This document shows positions 30,741-33,393 of a DNA stretch of 33,393 bases, one piece after another (the stretch's first letter is position 1; every line of letters begins with the position of its first letter). Where the stretch lies: the IMG/VR virus record IMGVR_UViG_3300023192_001506, positions 1-33,393 of that record; one strand, given 5' to 3'. The notes beneath the pieces are model-generated. The model had not been told where the DNA came from. It ran no database searches and was given only the letters and a program-made list of their open reading frames with translations. The translations under genes were made by a program, and so were the position numbers. The stretch comes from a virus.

Positions 30741-30748
30741 AGTATAAT
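30720..30748 (+). promoter_or_regulatory. Consensus sigma70-like promoter of gene 32
   Basis: TTGACA (30720-30725), 17 bases, TATAAT (30743-30748). The roughly 65-base leader to the gp32 ATG ends in AAGGAGAAACGAT and could hold translational control, as in T4. Confidence 0.85.
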
Positions 30749-30819
30749 ATATTAAATATGTTTTATATCATGAAAGAAATTGGATAAGACAAATATAGAT
30801 ACACATAAGGAGAAACGAT

Positions 30820-31683
30820 ATGTCGTTAGAGTCATTAAAACGAAATAGTGGTTTAGATAAACTACTATCTGCAGTCCAAAAAGAAAGTGCGCCTGCAGAT
30901 AAACAAAGTTTTGTTGATGAAAGATTTTGGAAACCAGAACTTGATAAAACAGGAAATGGTTATGCTGTTATCAGATTTTTACCAGCACCAGATAAGGAAG
31001 ATATGCCATGGACTAAAGTTTGGAGTCATGCATTTCAAGGCCCGACTGGACAATGGTACATTGAAAATTCATTAACAACTTTGACTCAAAAAGACCCTGT
31101 CTCTGAAGCAAATACACTTCTTTGGAATACTGGAAATGAACCAGACAAAGAACTTGCAAGAAAGAGAAAGAGGAAACTTAATTACTATTCTAACATTTTA
31201 GTAATAAGTGACCCCAAACACCCAGAACATGAAGGTAAGGTAAGACTTTTCAAATATGGAAGAAAAATTTTTGACAAATTGATGGAAGCAATGCAACCAC
31301 AATTTGAAGATGAAAAACCTATTAATCCTTTTGATTTTTGGAAAGGTGCTAATTTCAAATTGAAAATTAGAAAAGTTGATGGTTTTTGGAATTATGATAA
31401 ATCTGAATTTGAAAAACCTAGTGCTGTGATTGACGGAGATGACAAGAAATTGGAACTACTCTGGCATCAACAATACCCACTTGCTGAATTTACTTCAGCA
31501 ACTAATTTCAAATCATATGGTGAATTGAAAGAAAGGTTTGAAAGAGTAACTGCAGGCACTACTACTGTCGGTAATGTTGCTGATTTAACTGAAGTTTCAG
31601 AAGCACCAGTAGTTGATAGCGATACTACATCATCTAATGATGAGAATGCTATGTCTTACTTTGAGAAACTTGCTCAAGAGTAA
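30820..31683 (+). CDS. 32: Single-stranded DNA-binding protein (T4 gp32-like)
   Basis: 287 residues. N-terminal LKRNSGLDKLLSAVQK contains a LAST-like basic motif for cooperative binding. The OB-fold core follows: YAVIRFLPAPDKEDMPWTKVWSHAF, QWYIENSLTTL, DPVSEANTLLW, RKRKLNYYSNILVISDPKHPEHEGKV and LFKYGRKIFDKL, all typical of gp32. The acidic C-terminal tail (SDTTSSNDENAMSYFEKLAQE region) would contact gp59 and other proteins. There is no cysteine in the protein, so the zinc site of T4 gp32 is absent, as I recall for cyanophage gp32. Its own strong promoter and AAGGAG site suggest abundant early expression. Confidence 0.93.
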   Translation: MSLESLKRNSGLDKLLSAVQKESAPADKQSFVDERFWKPELDKTGNGYAVIRFLPAPDKEDMPWTKVWSHAFQGPTGQWYIENSLTTLTQKDPVSEANTLLWNTGNEPDKELARKRKRKLNYYSNILVISDPKHPEHEGKVRLFKYGRKIFDKLMEAMQPQFEDEKPINPFDFWKGANFKLKIRKVDGFWNYDKSEFEKPSAVIDGDDKKLELLWHQQYPLAEFTSATNFKSYGELKERFERVTAGTTTVGNVADLTEVSEAPVVDSDTTSSNDENAMSYFEKLAQE

Positions 31684-31694
31684 GTCTTAAACAT

Positions 31695-31721
31695 AAAGGG
31701 GAATTCTTTGAGTTCCCTTTT
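31695..31721. terminator. Bidirectional terminator between gp32 and minus-strand genes
   Basis: AAAGGGGAATTC (31695-31706), 3-base loop, GAGTTCCCTTTT (31710-31721) with two G-T pairs. A-rich and T-rich flanks let it work on both strands; its right arm overlaps the stop of the convergent gene. Confidence 0.82.
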
Positions 31722-32532
31722 ATACTCCATATAAAAATTTACCATAAATTGGGTCTGTATTTTCGATACTTTGATTATTTTTGAATGTGTTTTCTGTACT
31801 TTGTGTGTTGATAGTTCCACCCTGTGATATGGTTGTGATAGTTGGTGAAACTACTACTGCCTTTTCGAGTGCATTATCATTTACATCTTTAGCAAGGGTT
31901 TCATTTTTTGCTATTGCACTATCTTTGAGTACATTATCATTTTTTTCTTTTAATCCTGCAACAGATTTTTCATCAATCACAGCATTAGTTGGTTCTATAA
32001 CTTCTACTATAACTTTTTGTTTGTCTTGTTCAATCACTTTACCATTCTTAGTTGATTTTTTTTCTTCTGATGGTTCTCCATTATCTTTATCTATAAATTT
32101 TTTTAAGTGTTTTGGCACTAACCAACTTGGTAGCCAATTTACTATTGATTTTATTATATTCACCATGGTAGTGCTTATTTTTTCTTTGATTCTGGTAAAG
32201 GTGTCACCTATAGATTTAAAAAACTTCACTACTGGGTCAATAACATTGTTGTAATACCATTTGAATACAGAAGTCACACCATCCCAAAGTCCTTTAAATG
32301 CATCAATTATCCATCCTATTGTTTTTCCTATCGTATCACTTATTGCACCAAAGAATTTACCTATGCCTTCTGCAAAAGGTACTAGGAATTTACCTAGAGC
32401 TTGAATCATTTTTCCTATCCATTCAAATATTTTGTCTTTGAATACAAAAATGAGAACTCCAAGAATAACTAGCCAGGCTACAGGGTTCAGGAGTATACCA
32501 AAAAATCCGAGTATCATGGGACCAATGGCCAT
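31720..32532 (-). CDS. Membrane/amphipathic virion-type protein, unknown
   Basis: 270 residues. A strong hydrophobic N-terminus (ILGFFGILLNPVAWLVILGVLIFVF, about 7-31) is followed by a run of amphipathic helices with regular Gly and Trp (IGKTIGWIIDAFKGLWDGV, FFKSIGDTF, IVNWLPSWLVPKHLKKF), resembling segments of tail tape-measure or pore-forming virion proteins. The second half is polar, Lys/Asp/Asn-rich and probably disordered. The ATG overlaps the upstream gene stop (TAATG), with GGGAGG as ribosome site. Likely a late tail or ejected protein. No named family. Confidence 0.5.
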   Translation of the reverse strand: MAIGPMILGFFGILLNPVAWLVILGVLIFVFKDKIFEWIGKMIQALGKFLVPFAEGIGKFFGAISDTIGKTIGWIIDAFKGLWDGVTSVFKWYYNNVIDPVVKFFKSIGDTFTRIKEKISTTMVNIIKSIVNWLPSWLVPKHLKKFIDKDNGEPSEEKKSTKNGKVIEQDKQKVIVEVIEPTNAVIDEKSVAGLKEKNDNVLKDSAIAKNETLAKDVNDNALEKAVVVSPTITTISQGGTINTQSTENTFKNNQSIENTDPIYGKFLYGV

Positions 32533-33254
32533 TATCCTCCCATCAGACCTCCAAGAAAACCCCCGCCTCCTTTTTCATCTGTTTTAACAGAAGATTTAAA
32601 AGCTGCTTGTGGGTCATCTTTCTTTTCTCCTAAAGCTTCTCTTTGTGCCAATGCCGCCAATTCATCTGCTGTGCTTTTTTTTATTCTTGCCTTTTTTGTT
32701 TCTTCGTTTATTTTTTCATTTAGGTCTAGCGTATCTATCGCTAAGTCTTTTAATTCTTCACTAGTTTTATCGCTGTTAACGAGGATTTGTATCATTTCGT
32801 CTATTTTTGATACATCCATGGCTACAGCAAGTTTTTGTTCACGGGTTAAATCTTTGAATAGTTCTTCAAAAGCTATATTTCTTTGAATATCTACCTTATT
32901 GAGTTCTAATTGGCCTGAAATAAGTGATTCCATTGCTTCTATCAATGTGGTTTCAGCGTCAACATCAAGGGTTTCATTTATTGCGTCCAATCTTTTATCG
33001 CCAAGCATAAAAGAACTTACGTCTTTGACTGCGCCGACCACTTCTTTAGTTCTATCTACACTATCAGAGAAGAATCCGACCATATCGCCCAAGAATGGTA
33101 TAGGTTTGCTTAGTTCTGCTAGTTTTTTTAGACCACTCAAGTTTCCTTTACTACTATCGCTAATTCGCTGTTGCAGTTTTTTAATCTCAGTTAATGTTTT
33201 ATCTGACTTTTCTTGTAATTTCTGTGCTTTCTCTCCGGGTTTTCCATTCGCCAT
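32532..33254 (-). CDS. Helical virion-type protein with Gly-rich tail, unknown
   Basis: 240 residues: a Lys/Gln N-terminal coiled coil, a PIPFLGDMVGFFSDSVDRTKEVVG hydrophobic segment, then long acidic helices (IEAMESLISGQLELNKVDIQR and ELKDLAIDTLDLNEKINEE) and a GGGGFLGGLMGG end. The pattern resembles tail assembly or baseplate-associated proteins that pair with the product of the next gene. Starts overlap in a TAATG arrangement on both sides, so the three minus-strand genes are translated together. GGGGGTGA precedes the start. The role is inferred only from context. Confidence 0.5.
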   Translation of the reverse strand: MANGKPGEKAQKLQEKSDKTLTEIKKLQQRISDSSKGNLSGLKKLAELSKPIPFLGDMVGFFSDSVDRTKEVVGAVKDVSSFMLGDKRLDAINETLDVDAETTLIEAMESLISGQLELNKVDIQRNIAFEELFKDLTREQKLAVAMDVSKIDEMIQILVNSDKTSEELKDLAIDTLDLNEKINEETKKARIKKSTADELAALAQREALGEKKDDPQAAFKSSVKTDEKGGGGFLGGLMGG

Positions 33255-33388
33255 TATTCACCCCCTTTTTTTGGTGGTTTAGATGCACTTCCTGTGCTAT
33301 TCACATAAAGACCAAACCATGCTGCTCCAGCACCAACTACGATTGATACGAGACCTGCTTGTTGTGTGTTTGGGTTCTCTAATGCCAT
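33254..33388 (-). CDS. Small single-span membrane protein
   Basis: 44 residues (MALENPNTQQAGLVSIVVGA onward). One hydrophobic helix (AGLVSIVVGAGAAWFGLYV) is followed by a short Ser/Lys/Pro tail ending in PPKKGGE. The stop overlaps the next start (TAATG). Only five bases lie upstream of the start inside the window, so a longer upstream frame cannot be excluded. Not recognised; expected to be co-expressed with the next two genes. Confidence 0.5.
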   Translation of the reverse strand: MALENPNTQQAGLVSIVVGAGAAWFGLYVNSTGSASKPPKKGGE

Positions 33389-33393
33389 GAACC

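Noticed and set aside
30758-30787. Nine-codon frame in the gp32 leader, possible leader peptide
   Set aside because: No ribosome site and no sign of attenuation; too short to support.
31781-32254. 157-codon plus-strand frame opposite the first minus-strand gene
   Set aside because: Ser/Phe/Thr-rich shadow of a real gene; no ribosome site and the opposite frame has normal protein character and coupling.
1-33393. CRISPR arrays, insertion sequences, integrase or attachment sites
   Set aside because: No regularly spaced repeats, transposase or integrase motifs were seen; the only repeats are in-frame within genes.

Overview
The window is a strongly AT-rich piece of a T4-like tailed phage genome (myovirus type), most likely one infecting a marine SAR11/Pelagibacter-like alphaproteobacterium. 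The T4 lineage is shown by recognisable homologues of gp32 (ssDNA-binding protein), gp33 (late transcription co-activator), gp59 (helicase loader), gp61 (primase) and RNase H, and by exact T4-type late promoters (TATAAATA). An alphaproteobacterial host is suggested by a circularly permuted, two-piece type tmRNA gene, the form typical of alphaproteobacteria. Host and phage names are inference.

Layout. (1) 46-13518, + strand: a late block of virion-associated proteins. Many begin with a short leader ending in [L/I]-x-E, as in the T4 capsid-targeting sequence cleaved by the prohead protease. The block includes a ligase-like nucleotidyltransferase with a KxDG motif, an NMN-adenylyltransferase-like protein and a HAD deoxyribonucleotidase-like protein, as well as multidomain proteins with ELDE/QLNE junctions, and Ala/Gly-rich structural proteins. 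(2) 13536-16137: a probable lysis/envelope cassette: spanin-like pair, class 3 lipase and small membrane proteins. (3) 16140-20155: early metabolism and replication: primase, class II ribonucleotide reductase, an HNH-endonuclease-like remnant and a RuvC-like resolvase. (4) 20182-23501: two secreted Thr/Glu-rich proteins plus a membrane/coiled-coil protein under a late promoter. (5) 23564-31683: early replication and translation genes driven by several sigma70-like promoters, four with the same TTGACAAAT core: ribosomal protein bS21, RNase H, a SprT-like protease, an FmdB-like protein, a candidate structured RNA, PhoH, a RecB-like nuclease, tRNA-Ala, the permuted tmRNA, gp33, gp59 and gp32. (6) 31720-33388: three overlapping minus-strand genes, probably virion proteins, converging on gp32 at a bidirectional terminator.

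How they fit together. Early promoters would express replication and nucleotide-supply genes and a small translation module (bS21, tRNA-Ala, tmRNA). gp33 would then help switch transcription to the TATAAATA late promoters for virion, cargo and lysis genes. The two strongest novelties are the phage-borne permuted tmRNA and the series of predicted enzymes and multidomain proteins that look like protease-processed capsid cargo. The second is inferred from motif position and needs virion proteomics.
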